This document shows, in pieces, positions 43,442 through 53,684 of a stretch of 64,000 nucleotides of DNA (its first letter is position 1; the number at the start of each line of letters is the position of its first letter). The position numbers and the translations under genes are program-made. Source of the stretch: Goodfellowiella coeruleoviolacea (lineage in GTDB: Bacteria > Actinomycetota > Actinomycetes > Mycobacteriales > Pseudonocardiaceae); NCBI RefSeq assembly GCF_024171785.1, contig NZ_JAMTCK010000024.1, forward strand, positions 19,695-83,694, written 5' to 3'. Under the pieces are notes generated by a model, which was not told the origin of the DNA, made no database searches, and saw only the letters and a list, made by a program, of their open reading frames with translations.

Positions 43442-44884
43442 TCACCGGGCGCGGGCGTCCTCCGGCCGGCCAAGCAGCAGGTCGGCCAGGCCGAGCAGCA
43501 GGGCCAACAGGGCCAGACCGACCGCCAGCCACAGCGCGGTGGTCACCGCGCGGCCGTAGTCCGCCCCGGTGTCGGCCAGGGTGCCGTAGAACGCCAGGCC
43601 CATCGCGGCGATGCCCACCGCGGTGCCGATCCGCTGGCCGGTCTGCAGCACGCCGGCCGCGGTGCCGGCCATCCGCACCGGCACGGCCGCCAGGGTGAGG
43701 GCCTGGTTCGGGGAGACGGTCAGCCCGCTGCCCACGCCGGCGACCAGCAGCGGCAGCGCCGTGGCCAGGCCGGCGGCGACCCCGGCGGGCCAGTGCCGCA
43801 GCACCAGGTCGGTGCTGGCCAACCCGACCACGACCAGCACCAGGCCGAGCACCACGAGCAGCCGCCCCATCCGGCCGACCAGCCGGCCGCCCACCGCCGC
43901 GGCCACCGCCGAGCCGAGCGCGAACGAGGTGACGGCCAGGCCGCTGGCCAGCGCGCTGTAGCCCAGCCCGCGCTGGAAGAACACCGCCAGCACGAAGAAG
44001 ATCCCGGTGAAGCTGGCGAAGTAGACCATGCCCAGCAGCACGCCAAGGGCGTAGCTGCGGGAGCGCAGCAGCTCCGGGTCCACCAGGGGGGTGCCGCCCC
44101 GGCCGCGGCACCGGCGCTCCCAGGCGACGAACCCCACCACCACCAGCGCGCCGACCACCACCAGCCACCAGGGCACCCGCGTGCGCCCGCCCTCCGCCTC
44201 CAGCATGGGCAGCATCACCAGCAGCACGCCCAGTCCCAGCAGCGCGACCCCGACCAGGTCCAGCCCGCGCACCCGGTGGTCGGTGCGCTCGGCCGGCAGC
44301 AGCCGCCGCCCCAGCACGATGGTGGCCAGCCCGATCGGCAGGTTCACCAGGAACACCCAGCGCCAGCCGTGTTGCGGCCCGGCCAGGGCGATGATCAGGC
44401 CGCCGGTGATCGGGCCGGCCGCGGTGGCGATCCCGATGCTGGCGCCCAGCCAGCCGAAGGCGTGGTTGCGTTCCCTGCCCCGGAACAACTCCTGGATCAG
44501 CCCGGCGACCTGCGGGTTGATCAGGCCGCCGGCCACGCCCTGCACCAGCCGGGACACCGACAGCCACAGCGGGCTCACCGCGAGTCCGGCGGACACGCTG
44601 GTCAGGGTGAACAGCCCGACGCCGAGCAGGAACGCCCGGCGCCGCCCGGTGGCATCGCCCAGCCGGCCGGCCGGCACGAGCACCAGCCCGAAGGTCAGCG
44701 CGTACCCGGACAGCACCCACTGCAGGTCACTGGCTGACGCGCGCAGGCCCTCCTGGATGGACGGCAGCGCGACGTTGACGATGCTCACGTCCAGCAGCGT
44801 CATGAACCCGGCGGCGAGGCACACCGCGAGTGCCCGCCACCGCGCCGGGTGCTCACCGGGCGGGTGCTCAGGACCGTGACTCAC
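43442..44884 (-). CDS. MFS drug exporter, DHA2 (14-helix) family
   Basis: This 480-residue proton-driven exporter has 13-14 hydrophobic segments. Family motifs are present: FMTLLDVSIVNVALPSIQEG in helix 1 (DHA2 D1 motif), GRLGDATGRRRAFLLGVGLF (motif A), and ASIGIATAAGPITGGLII (motif C, typical of antiporter exporters). It probably exports a drug-like compound. It is convergent with the DUF1707 gene (about 20 bases) and inserted between xerD and the NUDIX gene. Confidence 0.92.
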   Translation of the reverse strand: MSHGPEHPPGEHPARWRALAVCLAAGFMTLLDVSIVNVALPSIQEGLRASASDLQWVLSGYALTFGLVLVPAGRLGDATGRRRAFLLGVGLFTLTSVSAGLAVSPLWLSVSRLVQGVAGGLINPQVAGLIQELFRGRERNHAFGWLGASIGIATAAGPITGGLIIALAGPQHGWRWVFLVNLPIGLATIVLGRRLLPAERTDHRVRGLDLVGVALLGLGVLLVMLPMLEAEGGRTRVPWWLVVVGALVVVGFVAWERRCRGRGGTPLVDPELLRSRSYALGVLLGMVYFASFTGIFFVLAVFFQRGLGYSALASGLAVTSFALGSAVAAAVGGRLVGRMGRLLVVLGLVLVVVGLASTDLVLRHWPAGVAAGLATALPLLVAGVGSGLTVSPNQALTLAAVPVRMAGTAAGVLQTGQRIGTAVGIAAMGLAFYGTLADTGADYGRAVTTALWLAVGLALLALLLGLADLLLGRPEDARAR

Positions 44885-44974
44885 CCGACCATGATCCGTT
44901 ACCCGGCGTCACCCGGCCATTCGACCGGGGACCGGGCCCGGTCGGGCAGTGCGCCGACCGGGCGGGTTCGGGTC

Positions 44975-45637
44975 TCAGGTCCGGGTGGCGAACCGGGTGG
45001 GCCGGTCCGGCCAGGGCGCGTCGGCCGGGCGGGCGGTGGCCGCACCGGAGCGCACGGCGTGCGCGGCCAGGATCCCGGCCACCGCGGCGGCGTTCACCAC
45101 CTCACCGGACAGCGCCATGGCGACCGCCTCGGCCAGCGGCACCCGGTGCACCACCAGGTCCTCCTCCTCGTCGCCCGACCCGACCAGGCGGTCCACAGCG
45201 GACAGACCGGTGGCCAGGAACACCCGCACCACCTCGTCGGTGAAACCGGGCGAGGCGGCCACGTCCACCAACACCGAGAAGTCCCGCGCGGCCAGCCCCA
45301 CCTCCTCGGCCAGCTCCCGCCGCGCCGCCGCCACCGGTTCCTCGCCCGGCTCGTCCAGCAGGCCGGCGGGCAGCTCCCACAGCCGCCGGCCCAGCGGGTG
45401 CCGGTACTGGTGGATCATGGCGATCCGGTCCGCGCCGGTCTCGTCGCGGTCCAGCGCCACCACGGCCACCGCGCCCAGGTGCTCGACGACCTCGCGCCGG
45501 GCGGTGTGCCCACCGGGCATCACCACCTCGTCGACGCGCATCGCGACCACCCGGCCCACGTGCACGTCCCGGCTGGCCACCACCTGGAACTCGTGCCGGC
45601 CCGACGCCTCCGCCCCGGATCGCGCCAGTTCGCTCAC
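44975..45637 (-). CDS. NUDIX hydrolase (ADP-ribose pyrophosphatase-like)
   Basis: This 220-residue hydrolase cleaves nucleoside diphosphate-linked substrates, probably ADP-ribose. The Nudix box is visible from [20 protein letters not shown] through EVGL near residues 95-117. The preceding [16 protein letters not shown] is typical of the ADP-ribose branch. GTG 45637 overlaps the pyrG stop by four bases, so the two genes are translationally coupled, as in mycobacteria. Confidence 0.93.
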   Translation of the reverse strand: MSELARSGAEASGRHEFQVVASRDVHVGRVVAMRVDEVVMPGGHTARREVVEHLGAVAVVALDRDETGADRIAMIHQYRHPLGRRLWELPAGLLDEPGEEPVAAARRELAEEVGLAARDFSVLVDVAASPGFTDEVVRVFLATGLSAVDRLVGSGDEEEDLVVHRVPLAEAVAMALSGEVVNAAAVAGILAAHAVRSGAATARPADAPWPDRPTRFATRT

Positions 45638-47337
45638 CGGCCCACCCCGGAGTCGACGTGGTTGACCGACAGCACGTCCGGCAGTTCCACCGGCAGCCGC
45701 TCGGCGGCCCGGTAGTCCAGCGAGGCCCGCACGAACGCGGCGAACAGCGGGTGCGGCCGGGTCGGCCGGCTCTTCACCTCGGGGTGGGCCTGGGTGCCGA
45801 CGAAGAACGGGTGCGCCTCGGCCGGCAGCTCCACGAACTCCACCAGGCGCCCGTCCGGCGAGGTGCCGGAGAACACCAGGCCGGCCGCGGACAACCGGTC
45901 CCGGTAGGCGTTGTTGACCTCGTAGCGGTGCCGGTGCCGCTCGGACACCTCGGTGCTGCCGTAGGCCCTGGCCACCACCGAGCCGGGCAGCAGCGACGCC
46001 GGGTAGGCGCCCAGCCGCATGGTGCCGCCCATGTCCCGCTGGCCGGCGACCACGTCGCGCTGGTCGGCCATGGTGCTGATGACCGGGTTGGCGGTGTGCT
46101 CGTTGAACTCGGTGGAGTCGGCGTCGGGGATGTCGGCCAGGTGCCTGGCCGCCTCGATCACCATGCACTGCAACCCCAGGCACAGACCGAGCACGGGCAC
46201 GCCCCTGGTCCTGGCGTACCGGATCGCGCCGATCTTGCCCTCGATGCCGCGCACGCCGAACCCGCCAGGCACCAGCACACCGTCCACAGTGGCCAGTGCG
46301 TGCGCCGCGCCGGTGGCCGTCTCGCACTCGTCGGAGGGCACCCACACCACCTCGACCTTGGCCCGGTGGGCGAACCCGCCCGCGCGCAGCGCCTCGGTCA
46401 CCGACAGGTAGGCGTCCGGCAGGTCGACGTACTTGCCGACCAGGCCGATGCGCACGGTCTCCGCGGGGTTGTGCACCCGCTCCAGCAGATCGCCCCACAC
46501 CGTCCAGTCCACGTCCCGGAACGGCAGGCCGAGCCGGCGCACCACGTAGGCGTCCAGGCCCTCGGCGTGCAGCACCTTGGGGATGTCGTAGATCGACGGG
46601 GCGTCCGGCGCGGCCACCACCGCGTCGGTGTCCACGTCGCACATCAGCGCGATCTTGCGCTTGAGGCCCTCGGGCACCTCGCGGTCGGCGCGGCAGACGA
46701 TCGCGTCCGGCTGGATGCCGATGTTGCGCAGCGCGGCGACCGAGTGCTGGGTCGGCTTGGTCTTCAGCTCACCGGACGGCGCGAGGTAGGGCACCAGGGA
46801 GACGTGCAGGAAGAAGCAGTTGTCCCGGCCCACGTCGTGGCGGACCTGCCGACAGGCCTCCAGGAACGGCAGCGACTCGATGTCGCCGACCGTGCCACCG
46901 ACCTCGGTGATCACCACGTCCGGCACCCGGCCGTCGGCGTCCGGCTCGGCCATGGCGCGGATGCGGGCCTTGATCTCGTCGGTGATGTGCGGGATGACCT
47001 GCACGGTGTCGCCCAGGTACTCGCCGCGCCGCTCCTTGGCGATCACCGCCGAGTAGACCTGCCCGGTGGTGACGTTGGCCGCCGCGGCCAGGTCCCGGTC
47101 CAGGAACCGCTCGTAGTGCCCGATGTCGAGGTCGGTCTCGGCGCCGTCCTCGGTGATGAACACCTCCCCGTGCTGGAACGGGTTCATCGTCCCCGGGTCC
47201 ACGTTCAGGTAGGGGTCCAGCTTCTGCATGGTCACGCGCAGCCCACGGGCTGTCAGCAGCTGACCAAGGCTGGAGGCGGTGAGCCCCTTGCCCAGGGAGG
47301 AGGCGACGCCCCCGGTAACGAAAACATGCTTGGTCAT
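45634..47337 (-). CDS. pyrG: CTP synthase
   Basis: This 567-residue enzyme makes CTP from UTP, ATP and glutamine. The N-terminal amidoligase domain starts [20 protein letters not shown], with [20 protein letters not shown] next. The C-terminal glutamine amidotransferase has the nucleophile in VLGLCLGLQ and the His-Glu pair in [15 protein letters not shown] 47337 gives the universal N-terminus. A 13-codon upstream extension (to 47376) is not needed. Confidence 0.97.
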   Translation of the reverse strand: MTKHVFVTGGVASSLGKGLTASSLGQLLTARGLRVTMQKLDPYLNVDPGTMNPFQHGEVFITEDGAETDLDIGHYERFLDRDLAAAANVTTGQVYSAVIAKERRGEYLGDTVQVIPHITDEIKARIRAMAEPDADGRVPDVVITEVGGTVGDIESLPFLEACRQVRHDVGRDNCFFLHVSLVPYLAPSGELKTKPTQHSVAALRNIGIQPDAIVCRADREVPEGLKRKIALMCDVDTDAVVAAPDAPSIYDIPKVLHAEGLDAYVVRRLGLPFRDVDWTVWGDLLERVHNPAETVRIGLVGKYVDLPDAYLSVTEALRAGGFAHRAKVEVVWVPSDECETATGAAHALATVDGVLVPGGFGVRGIEGKIGAIRYARTRGVPVLGLCLGLQCMVIEAARHLADIPDADSTEFNEHTANPVISTMADQRDVVAGQRDMGGTMRLGAYPASLLPGSVVARAYGSTEVSERHRHRYEVNNAYRDRLSAAGLVFSGTSPDGRLVEFVELPAEAHPFFVGTQAHPEVKSRPTRPHPLFAAFVRASLDYRAAERLPVELPDVLSVNHVDSGVGR

Positions 47338-47695
47338 ACGTGCCTGAAGCACCAAGGAGGCTCCCCGTGGTCCCATGCCATCACTGGTCCGAACGCCGGC
47401 AGGAGGCCACAGCCGTCCTGCCTATCCACGGGGTTTCAGAGTATCACCTCCCGGGCCGCCCGGAACGCGGTGAAGCCCAGCGGCCGAGCGCGCGGACCGA
47501 GCACGCGGACCGGGACCGCCACCGGCCGAGCAGGACCGGACCAGCCAGCACCGGCTCGGCCGGCCGGCCCAGTCGGCTGCCCCGCCGGCGCCGGCGAAGA
47601 TGGTCCGTTGGCGCCTGTGTCCGGCCCGCTCCGGTCTCTACGGTGGATGGTGGGCGCGGTGTTTGGGGAAAACCCTGAACCCGAAGGAGTTCTTT
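47338..47695 (+). other. Divergent promoter region between pyrG and the AA10 gene
   Basis: About 360 bases without a supported gene. It holds the pyrG leader on the minus strand and the promoter of the copper oxygenase on the plus strand (GAAGGAG at 47682-47688). I see no clear regulatory repeat or attenuator stem. Confidence 0.4.
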
Positions 47696-48367
47696 GTGAC
47701 AACGCGACGCAAGGGAGTGCTCGCCGGCGTCCTGGTTGCCACCAGCGCACTGGTCGCGACCGTGTTCGGCACGGGCGTGGCCCAGGCGCACGGGGGCTTC
47801 ACCTTCCCGGCCACCCGGACCTACGCCTGCTACAAGGACGGCAAGGCCGGCGGCACCGGTGACCTCAACCCGACCAACCCGGCCTGCAGCGCCGCGATCG
47901 CCCAGGGCGGCAAGAACGCGCTGTGGAACTGGTTCGGCAACCTCATCAGCAACGCCGGCGGCCGGCACCGGGAGATCATCCCGGACGGCAAGCTGTGCGG
48001 GCCGACCGCCACCTACGACGCCTACAACCTGGCCCGCACCGACTGGCCCACCACCACGGTGACGGCCGGCGCCACGGTGACCTTCCGCTACAACGCGTGG
48101 GCGCCGCACCCGGGCACCTGGGAGCAGTACGTCACCAAGGACGGGTGGAACCCCAGTCAGCCGCTGAAGTGGTCCGACCTCGAATCGGTGCCGTTCGACA
48201 AGGTCACCAACCCGCCGATCAACGGCAGCGGCCCGGACGGGGCCGAGTACACCTGGCAGGCCAAGCTGCCCTCGGGCAAGAGCGGCCGGCACATCATCTA
48301 CTCGATCTGGCAGCGCTCGGACAGCCCCGAGGCCTTCTACAACTGCGTCGACGTGAACTTCGGCTGA
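47696..48367 (+). CDS. Secreted lytic polysaccharide monooxygenase, AA10 family
   Basis: This 223-residue secreted copper enzyme oxidatively cleaves chitin or cellulose. The signal peptide (MTTRRKGVLAGVLVATSALV, ending AQA at residue 31) is cut before His32, which becomes the N-terminal copper ligand. The second copper His is His138 in NAWAPHPGTWEQY, and Phe214 in EAFYNCVDV is the axial residue. It is a single-domain form without a carbohydrate-binding module. GTG is preceded by GAAGGAG. It interrupts the pyrG-steB order seen in mycobacteria. Confidence 0.93.
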   Translation: MTTRRKGVLAGVLVATSALVATVFGTGVAQAHGGFTFPATRTYACYKDGKAGGTGDLNPTNPACSAAIAQGGKNALWNWFGNLISNAGGRHREIIPDGKLCGPTATYDAYNLARTDWPTTTVTAGATVTFRYNAWAPHPGTWEQYVTKDGWNPSQPLKWSDLESVPFDKVTNPPINGSGPDGAEYTWQAKLPSGKSGRHIIYSIWQRSDSPEAFYNCVDVNFG

Positions 48368-48532
48368 CCAGCCCCCGTCTGCGCCCGGCACCACCACCCC
48401 CCGGCCACCCTGGCTGGGGGCGCGGGTCCGGTGGTTCTCCAGCCCGCACCCGGCGGTGAGAACCACCGGACCCAGGCGCGTGCCCCGCCCCCGGCGGCCG
48501 CCACCACCGGGCAGCGACCTCAGCCGCCGGCC

Positions 48533-49483
48533 TCAGCCGGCCCCCACCACCACCGGGTCCGGCGCGGGCGCCTGCGCGGTGCCGGCCAGCCCGTACTGGC
48601 CGCTGCCGCCGCCGGCCTGCTCACGCAGGGCCAGCACGGTGGCCACCCGGCCGACCGCGGTGTCCACGTGGTCCACGGTGGACAGCCCGGCCGCGGCCGA
48701 CGCGTCCGCGCGGACCACCCCGACCGGCCCGGTGGCCTCGGCCGACCCGGTCCGCCCGGCCAGCACCGCACCCGCCCCGGACCGGTCCAGCACACCGGCC
48801 ACCCTGGCCAGCACACCCGCCCGGTCGGCGGCGGCGTTGCGCCCGTACGCGCTGCCGGTGAGCAGCACGGCCAACTGGGCCGGCCGCAGCCCCTGGCTGG
48901 GCCGCACGAACCCGTCGTGGACCAGCCCGGTCAGCACCCTGGTGGTCTCCTCCGGTGTCGCCCTCGGCTCCTGGCCGTCCCGGTTGACCAGCAGCAGGCT
49001 GGCGAGCAGGCCGCCGGCCAGCGAACCGGAGTCGGCGGCCACCGGCAGCCGCGCGGCCGCCGGCAGCAGCCGGAACACCAGGGCCCGCAGCTGCTCGGAC
49101 CTGGCCGGGTCGGTGAACGCGTTGGTGAGCACCACCTCACCGGTGACGCTGGCGCCCGCGCTGGCCAGCAGCCGGGCCAGCTCGTCGCGCTCGGCGGGTT
49201 CGGCGTCCTCGGTCGTCACCAGGACCACCGAGCGCCCGTCGAGCTGGCCCCGCACCGCCAGCGGACCGACCGACGCGGCGAACCGGTCGGTGCCGGCCAG
49301 CTTGGCGCTGAGCGCGTCCCGGTCGGCGCGCAGGTCGTTCACCTGCTGGTCCAGCGCCCTGGTGTGGCCGGCCAGCCCGGCGGTGATCACCTCGCCGACC
49401 GAGGTGGACCCGAGCGCGATGCCGACCGCGAGGGCCAGGAACACCACCGCCACCGAAATCAGGTGGTAACGCAGTGAGATCAC
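48533..49483 (-). CDS. steB: SteB / MctB-like membrane protein (Rv1698 type)
   Basis: This 316-residue protein has one N-terminal membrane helix (YHLISVAVVFLALAVGIALG), a coiled-coil segment (LDQQVNDLRADRDALSAKLA) and an extracytoplasmic domain. It matches the family of mycobacterial Rv1698 (MctB, implicated in copper handling) and corynebacterial SteB (cell separation). GTG 49483 overlaps the steA stop by four bases. The C-terminal 30 residues are Ala/Gly-rich and variable. Confidence 0.88.
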   Translation of the reverse strand: MISLRYHLISVAVVFLALAVGIALGSTSVGEVITAGLAGHTRALDQQVNDLRADRDALSAKLAGTDRFAASVGPLAVRGQLDGRSVVLVTTEDAEPAERDELARLLASAGASVTGEVVLTNAFTDPARSEQLRALVFRLLPAAARLPVAADSGSLAGGLLASLLLVNRDGQEPRATPEETTRVLTGLVHDGFVRPSQGLRPAQLAVLLTGSAYGRNAAADRAGVLARVAGVLDRSGAGAVLAGRTGSAEATGPVGVVRADASAAAGLSTVDHVDTAVGRVATVLALREQAGGGSGQYGLAGTAQAPAPDPVVVGAG

Positions 49484-50679
49484 GAGATCAACCCTCTCGA
49501 CAGCTCCGCGAACCAGGTGACAACCGTCGTCCACACGGTGACGGCGTGCTCCGCGTACACCGCGCCCACGCCCGAGCAGGCCACCGCGACCCCGATCACC
49601 GCCAGCGCGCCGACCAGCAGCAGCGCGACCATGCCCACGGACATCCGGCCGCGGTGCAGCGCGAGCACCGCCTGGCTGTCCACCAGCCGGTTGCCCACCT
49701 TCAGCCGGGTGAGGAAGGTGGACGGGTTGGACTCGGCCCGCTCCCGGTCCAGGAACTCCCGCAGGCCGGCCTGGAATCCCACGGTCACCACCAGGCTCGC
49801 GCCGTGCGCGTCGGCCAGCAGCAGGGCCAGGTCCTCGGGATTGGCCGAGGCCGGGAAGGTGACCGCGCCGATCCCCAGCTCCTGGATCCGCGACAGGCCG
49901 GGCGCGTGCCCGTCCAGGCCGGCCGGCACCACCACCTCCCGGGCCGCCCGCAGGGTGTCGGCGTGCACGCTCCCGGGATCGCCCACCACGACGTCGGGCC
50001 GCAGCCGGGCCTCCAGCAGGGCGTTGGCCCCGGTGTCCACGCCGATCAGCACCGGCCGGAACTCCCGGACGTAGCGCCGCAGCCGGCGCAGCTCCCGCAC
50101 CCGGCCCCAGCCAGGGGTGACCACCAGCACGTGCCGGTCCCGCATGGACACGTACAGCTCGGGCACGCCGAACCCGTCCAGCAGCAGGGTGCGTTCGGTG
50201 CGGAGGAACTCGATGGTGTCCGCGGAGAACGCCTCCAGTTGGGCGGACATGCCGGCCTTGGCCGCGACCAGCTGGTCGGCGATGGTCTCCGCGTTCTGTT
50301 CGAACCCGACCGCCACCTCGGTCTCGCCCTGGTAGAGCACGTTCTGGTGCACCCGCAGCTGGCTGCCGTCGCGGATGGTGCGCAGGCAGGCCGTGCCCAC
50401 CCCGTCGACCAGCGGGATGCCGGCGCCGATCAGCGTTTCCGGCCCCAGGCTGGGAAACCGGCCGGAGATGGACGGCGCGGCGTTGACCACGGCGACCACC
50501 CCGGCGGCGACCAGTGCCTCGGCCGTGCGCAGGTCCAGGTCGATCCGGTCGAGCACGGCGATGTCGCCAGGCCGGAGCCGGCGGAGCAGTTCGTCGACAC
50601 GGCGGCCGACCCTGGCCACGCCGGTCACTCCCGGCCGGGGTGCCTGCTCTGGCCGGCGAAGCAGACCGGTGAGCTTCAT
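49480..50679 (-). CDS. steA: SteA-like cell-division/separation protein (Rv1697 type)
   Basis: This 399-residue protein has a large cytoplasmic thiamin-pyrophosphokinase-like region (PGDIAVLDRIDLDLRTAEAL, LLLDGFGVPELYVSMRDRHV, RPDVVVGDPGSVHADTLRAA) and a C-terminal membrane helix (MSVGMVALLLVGALAVIGVA). It corresponds to Rv1697 and corynebacterial SteA, which acts with SteB and a wall hydrolase in daughter-cell separation. ATG 50679 gives the family N-terminus; the frame runs further upstream without motifs. Confidence 0.9.
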   Translation of the reverse strand: MKLTGLLRRPEQAPRPGVTGVARVGRRVDELLRRLRPGDIAVLDRIDLDLRTAEALVAAGVVAVVNAAPSISGRFPSLGPETLIGAGIPLVDGVGTACLRTIRDGSQLRVHQNVLYQGETEVAVGFEQNAETIADQLVAAKAGMSAQLEAFSADTIEFLRTERTLLLDGFGVPELYVSMRDRHVLVVTPGWGRVRELRRLRRYVREFRPVLIGVDTGANALLEARLRPDVVVGDPGSVHADTLRAAREVVVPAGLDGHAPGLSRIQELGIGAVTFPASANPEDLALLLADAHGASLVVTVGFQAGLREFLDRERAESNPSTFLTRLKVGNRLVDSQAVLALHRGRMSVGMVALLLVGALAVIGVAVACSGVGAVYAEHAVTVWTTVVTWFAELSRGLIS

Positions 50680-50921
50680 GGGACAGATGGTGACAAAGCT
50701 CACGACCACCGCACCGATGCCACACCGAGCCGCACCGGACAGAACAACTGCCACCCAATCAGGTGGGCGCCAGCACCGTCCTGCCGTTCGAGCGGTTCGG
50801 CCGCCACCACCTGACCCGACGGGATCCACCCGGCCACGCAGTGGAGAAACCTCCACTGAAATCGCCGAACGCCGTGGATTTCTCCATTGGGCAGCCGTGT
50901 CGCGGATGGTGTTCTTGGGCC

Positions 50922-51536
50922 ATGCAACAGACACAGCCGAGCGAGGAGACACCGGTCCCGGCCGGTGCGGCGGGCGCGGTCGAGGTGCGCGCCGGGCAGC
51001 GGGTACGCGTGGTCGCGGTCGAGGGCTCCCAGGTCGCCGACCTGTTCGCGTTCACCCGGGGCGACCTGGCCGAGCACCTGAGCGCCGCGCACACCCGGGG
51101 CCACGTGAACCGGCTGTTCCCCCGGGTCGGGGAGCAGTTCGTGACCACGGCCCGGCGGCCGATCCTGACGCTGGTCGAGGACACCTCGCCCGGCCGGCAC
51201 GACATGCTCGTCCCCGCCTGCGACCCGGCCCGCTACCGGGCGCTGGGGCACGTGGGCGCGCACCGGTCGTGCGCGGAGAACCTCCGCGAGGCGTTGGCGC
51301 CCTGGGGTGACCCCGGCCTGGTGCCGCAGCCGGTGAACCTGTTCATGGACATCTCGGTGGCATCCGACGGCGAGCTGGTGTGGGGTGTCTCCCCCGCCGG
51401 CCCGGGAGCGGCGGTGACCCTGCGTGCCGAACTGGACTGCGTGGTGGTGGTCTCCGCCTGCCCCCAGGACCTGAACGTGATCAACGGCGGCGCGCCGGGC
51501 CCCCTCCTGGTCGAGGTGGTGCCGGCGGAGCGGTGA
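50922..51536 (+). CDS. DUF1989 (urea carboxylase-associated) protein
   Basis: This 204-residue cupin-like protein has the DUF1989 pattern: VEVRAGQRVRVVAVEGSQVA, DLFAFTRGDLAEHLSAAHTR, DMLVPACDPARYRALG, CAENLREALAPWG and FMDISVASDGELVWG. Relatives accompany urea carboxylase and aminomethyl transport genes and may act in nitrogen-compound breakdown. ATG 50922 is chosen from family length; upstream residues are unlike the family. It is the first gene of a cassette with an OYE, a deacetylase and a PucR regulator. Confidence 0.85.
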   Translation: MQQTQPSEETPVPAGAAGAVEVRAGQRVRVVAVEGSQVADLFAFTRGDLAEHLSAAHTRGHVNRLFPRVGEQFVTTARRPILTLVEDTSPGRHDMLVPACDPARYRALGHVGAHRSCAENLREALAPWGDPGLVPQPVNLFMDISVASDGELVWGVSPAGPGAAVTLRAELDCVVVVSACPQDLNVINGGAPGPLLVEVVPAER

Positions 51537-51666
51537 CCCCGAGGCCCCCGGTCGCGGTGGCGGGCGCACCCGCCGGAAGTCTGAAGTGGACAGTGCGCTG
51601 ACGATGTTCCCCTGCCCGTGGGCTGGCGCCGCGGGCGAACGACACGATCAACCCCAGGAGACAACC

Positions 51667-52833
51667 ATGAGCACCACCCACACCGCGCTGACCCCGTTCC
51701 GGCTCGGCGGCCACGACCTCGCCTCGCGATTCGTCGTGGCCCCGATGTCGCGGGTGTCCGCCACGCCGAGCGGGGTGCCGACCCCGGAGATGGCCGACTA
51801 CTACGGCGAGTTCGCCGCGGGCGGGTTCCCGCTGGTCATCACCGAGGGCGTGTACGTCGACGCCGCGCACAGCCAGAGCTACCTCAACCAGCCCGGCCTG
51901 GTGGACCGGGAGCACGTGGCGGGCTGGCGCGCGGTCACCGACCGGGTGCACGCGACCGGCGGGCTGATCTTCGCCCAGCTCATGCACGCCGGGGCGCTGT
52001 CGCAGGGCAACCCGCACCGGCCGGACACCATCGCCCCGTCCGCGGTGCGGCCGCTCGGGCAGATGATGCCCGAGTACGGCGGCAGCGGCCGGTGGCCCGT
52101 GCCGCGCGCCATGACGCTCGGCGACATCGAGCAGGTGGTGGCCGGTTTCGCCGCGGCCGCCCGCAACGCCGCGGCGGCCGGGTTCGACGGCGTGGAACTG
52201 CACGCCGCCAACGGCTACCTGTTCGACCAGTTCCTCACCACCTACACCAACCAGCGGGACGACGAGTACGGCGGCTCCACGGCGAACCGGATCCGGCTCA
52301 CCACGGACGTGGTGGCGGAGATCCGGCGGGTGTCGGCGCCCGGTTTCCTGGTCGGCGTCCGGCTGTCGCAGACCAAGGTCAACGACCTGGACTACCGGTG
52401 GCCGGGCGGGGCGCGCGACGCCGAGACGGTGTTCACCGCGGTGGCCGACGCCGGCGCGGACTACCTGCACGTGGCCAGCGAGGGCCGCGACTGGCTGCAC
52501 ACCGCGACCCTGCCGGGTGGCGCGACCATCACCGGGCTGGCGCGCGAGGTGACCGGCCTGCCGGTGATCGCCAACGGCGGCATGCACGATGCCGCCCGCG
52601 CCCGACAGGTCCTCGACGAGGGGCACGCCGACCTGCTCGCCATCGGCCGAGGCGCGCTGGCCAACCCCGACCTGCCGCACCGGTTGGCCAAGGGCCTCGC
52701 CCCGGCACCGTACGACCGCCGCCTGATCGAACCCGCCGCGACCCTCGCCAACGCCGCCCGCCACCGCGCCGACCAGGGCCGCACCGAACAGGGCCGCACC
52801 GAACAGGGCCGCACCGAACAGGACTGGGCGTGA
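51667..52833 (+). CDS. NADH:flavin oxidoreductase, Old Yellow Enzyme family
   Basis: This 388-residue FMN-binding TIM barrel has OYE signatures: FVVAPMSRVSATPSGVPTPE, IFAQLMHAGALSQGN, DGVELHAANGYLFDQFLTTY and NQRDDEYGGS. It reduces activated alkenes or related substrates. The ATG follows AGGAG. The C-terminus carries a GRTEQ unit repeated three times from an imperfect 15-base direct repeat at about 52785-52820. Its stop overlaps the deacetylase start (GTGA). Confidence 0.93.
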   Translation: MSTTHTALTPFRLGGHDLASRFVVAPMSRVSATPSGVPTPEMADYYGEFAAGGFPLVITEGVYVDAAHSQSYLNQPGLVDREHVAGWRAVTDRVHATGGLIFAQLMHAGALSQGNPHRPDTIAPSAVRPLGQMMPEYGGSGRWPVPRAMTLGDIEQVVAGFAAAARNAAAAGFDGVELHAANGYLFDQFLTTYTNQRDDEYGGSTANRIRLTTDVVAEIRRVSAPGFLVGVRLSQTKVNDLDYRWPGGARDAETVFTAVADAGADYLHVASEGRDWLHTATLPGGATITGLAREVTGLPVIANGGMHDAARARQVLDEGHADLLAIGRGALANPDLPHRLAKGLAPAPYDRRLIEPAATLANAARHRADQGRTEQGRTEQGRTEQDWA

Positions 52834-53684
52834 GCCGCCCCGCCTGGCTGGGGGACGCCAAGGCCGTCGCCGCCCTCACCTTCGACGTGGACGCCGAGAC
52901 CCCGGTCCTGGCGGCGGATCCCCGCTACGCCCACCACCCGATGGTCATGTCGCACCAGAGCTACGGGCCGGACGTCGGTGTCCCGAGGATCCTCGACGTG
53001 CTCGACGAGTTCGACGTGCCGGCGACGTTCTTCATCCCCGGCTGGGTCGCCGCCCAGCGGCCCGGTCTGGCGGCGTCCATTGTGGAGCGCGGGCACGAGG
53101 TGGCCCAGCACACCCACGCCCACCGGGCGCCGACCTCGATGACCCCGGACGAGGAGCGCGCCGACTTCGAGCGGGCCGTGGCGGTCTTCGCCGAACAGGA
53201 CATCCCCGTCCGCGGCTACCGCGCGGCGATGTGGGGCGCGAGCGCGCTCACCCCCGACCTCGTCGCCGAGCACGGCCTGCGCTACGACTCGTCGCTGATG
53301 GGCGACGACCGCCCCTACGCGCTGGCCACCGCGCGCGGTCCGATCGCCGAACTGCCGGTGCACTGGTCGCTGGACGACTGGGAGCAGTACGCGTTCCTCC
53401 CGGAACCCGACATCGGCCGGGTGATCGAGTCCCCGCGCAAGGTCGCCGAGATGTGGCGGGCCGAACTGGACGGGATGCGGCACTTCGGATGCCTGTTCAC
53501 CCTGTGCTGCCACCCGTTCCTGTCCGGCCGCCCTGGCCGGCTGATGGCGTTGCGCGGCCTGATCCAGTACGCCCTGGACTGCGGCGACGTCCGGTTCACC
53601 CGCTGCGACGAGCTGGCCGAAGCCGTCCTGGCCGACCCCGGGATCACGCCGAGGCCGCTGCCACCACCGCCGGTCTACCCGTAG
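52830..53684 (+). CDS. Polysaccharide deacetylase-family protein (NodB / PuuE-like)
   Basis: This 284-residue NodB-fold metal-dependent hydrolase has the Asp motif LTFDVDAETPVLA (first residues), the metal His pair in HEVAQHTHAHRAP, GYRAAMWGAS and a C-terminal His in LCCHPFLSGRPGR. This branch includes both polysaccharide deacetylases and allantoinases of the PuuE type, which lack a signal peptide as here. With a PucR regulator next door, a cytoplasmic ring-opening or amide hydrolase role in nitrogen catabolism is more likely than wall modification. Confidence 0.88.
   Translation: MSRPAWLGDAKAVAALTFDVDAETPVLAADPRYAHHPMVMSHQSYGPDVGVPRILDVLDEFDVPATFFIPGWVAAQRPGLAASIVERGHEVAQHTHAHRAPTSMTPDEERADFERAVAVFAEQDIPVRGYRAAMWGASALTPDLVAEHGLRYDSSLMGDDRPYALATARGPIAELPVHWSLDDWEQYAFLPEPDIGRVIESPRKVAEMWRAELDGMRHFGCLFTLCCHPFLSGRPGRLMALRGLIQYALDCGDVRFTRCDELAEAVLADPGITPRPLPPPPVYP

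Noticed and set aside
45658..47862. A 734-residue forward frame opposite pyrG
   Set aside because: It is a shadow of pyrG. The product is His/Val/Arg-rich without domains, and pyrG itself is complete on the other strand.
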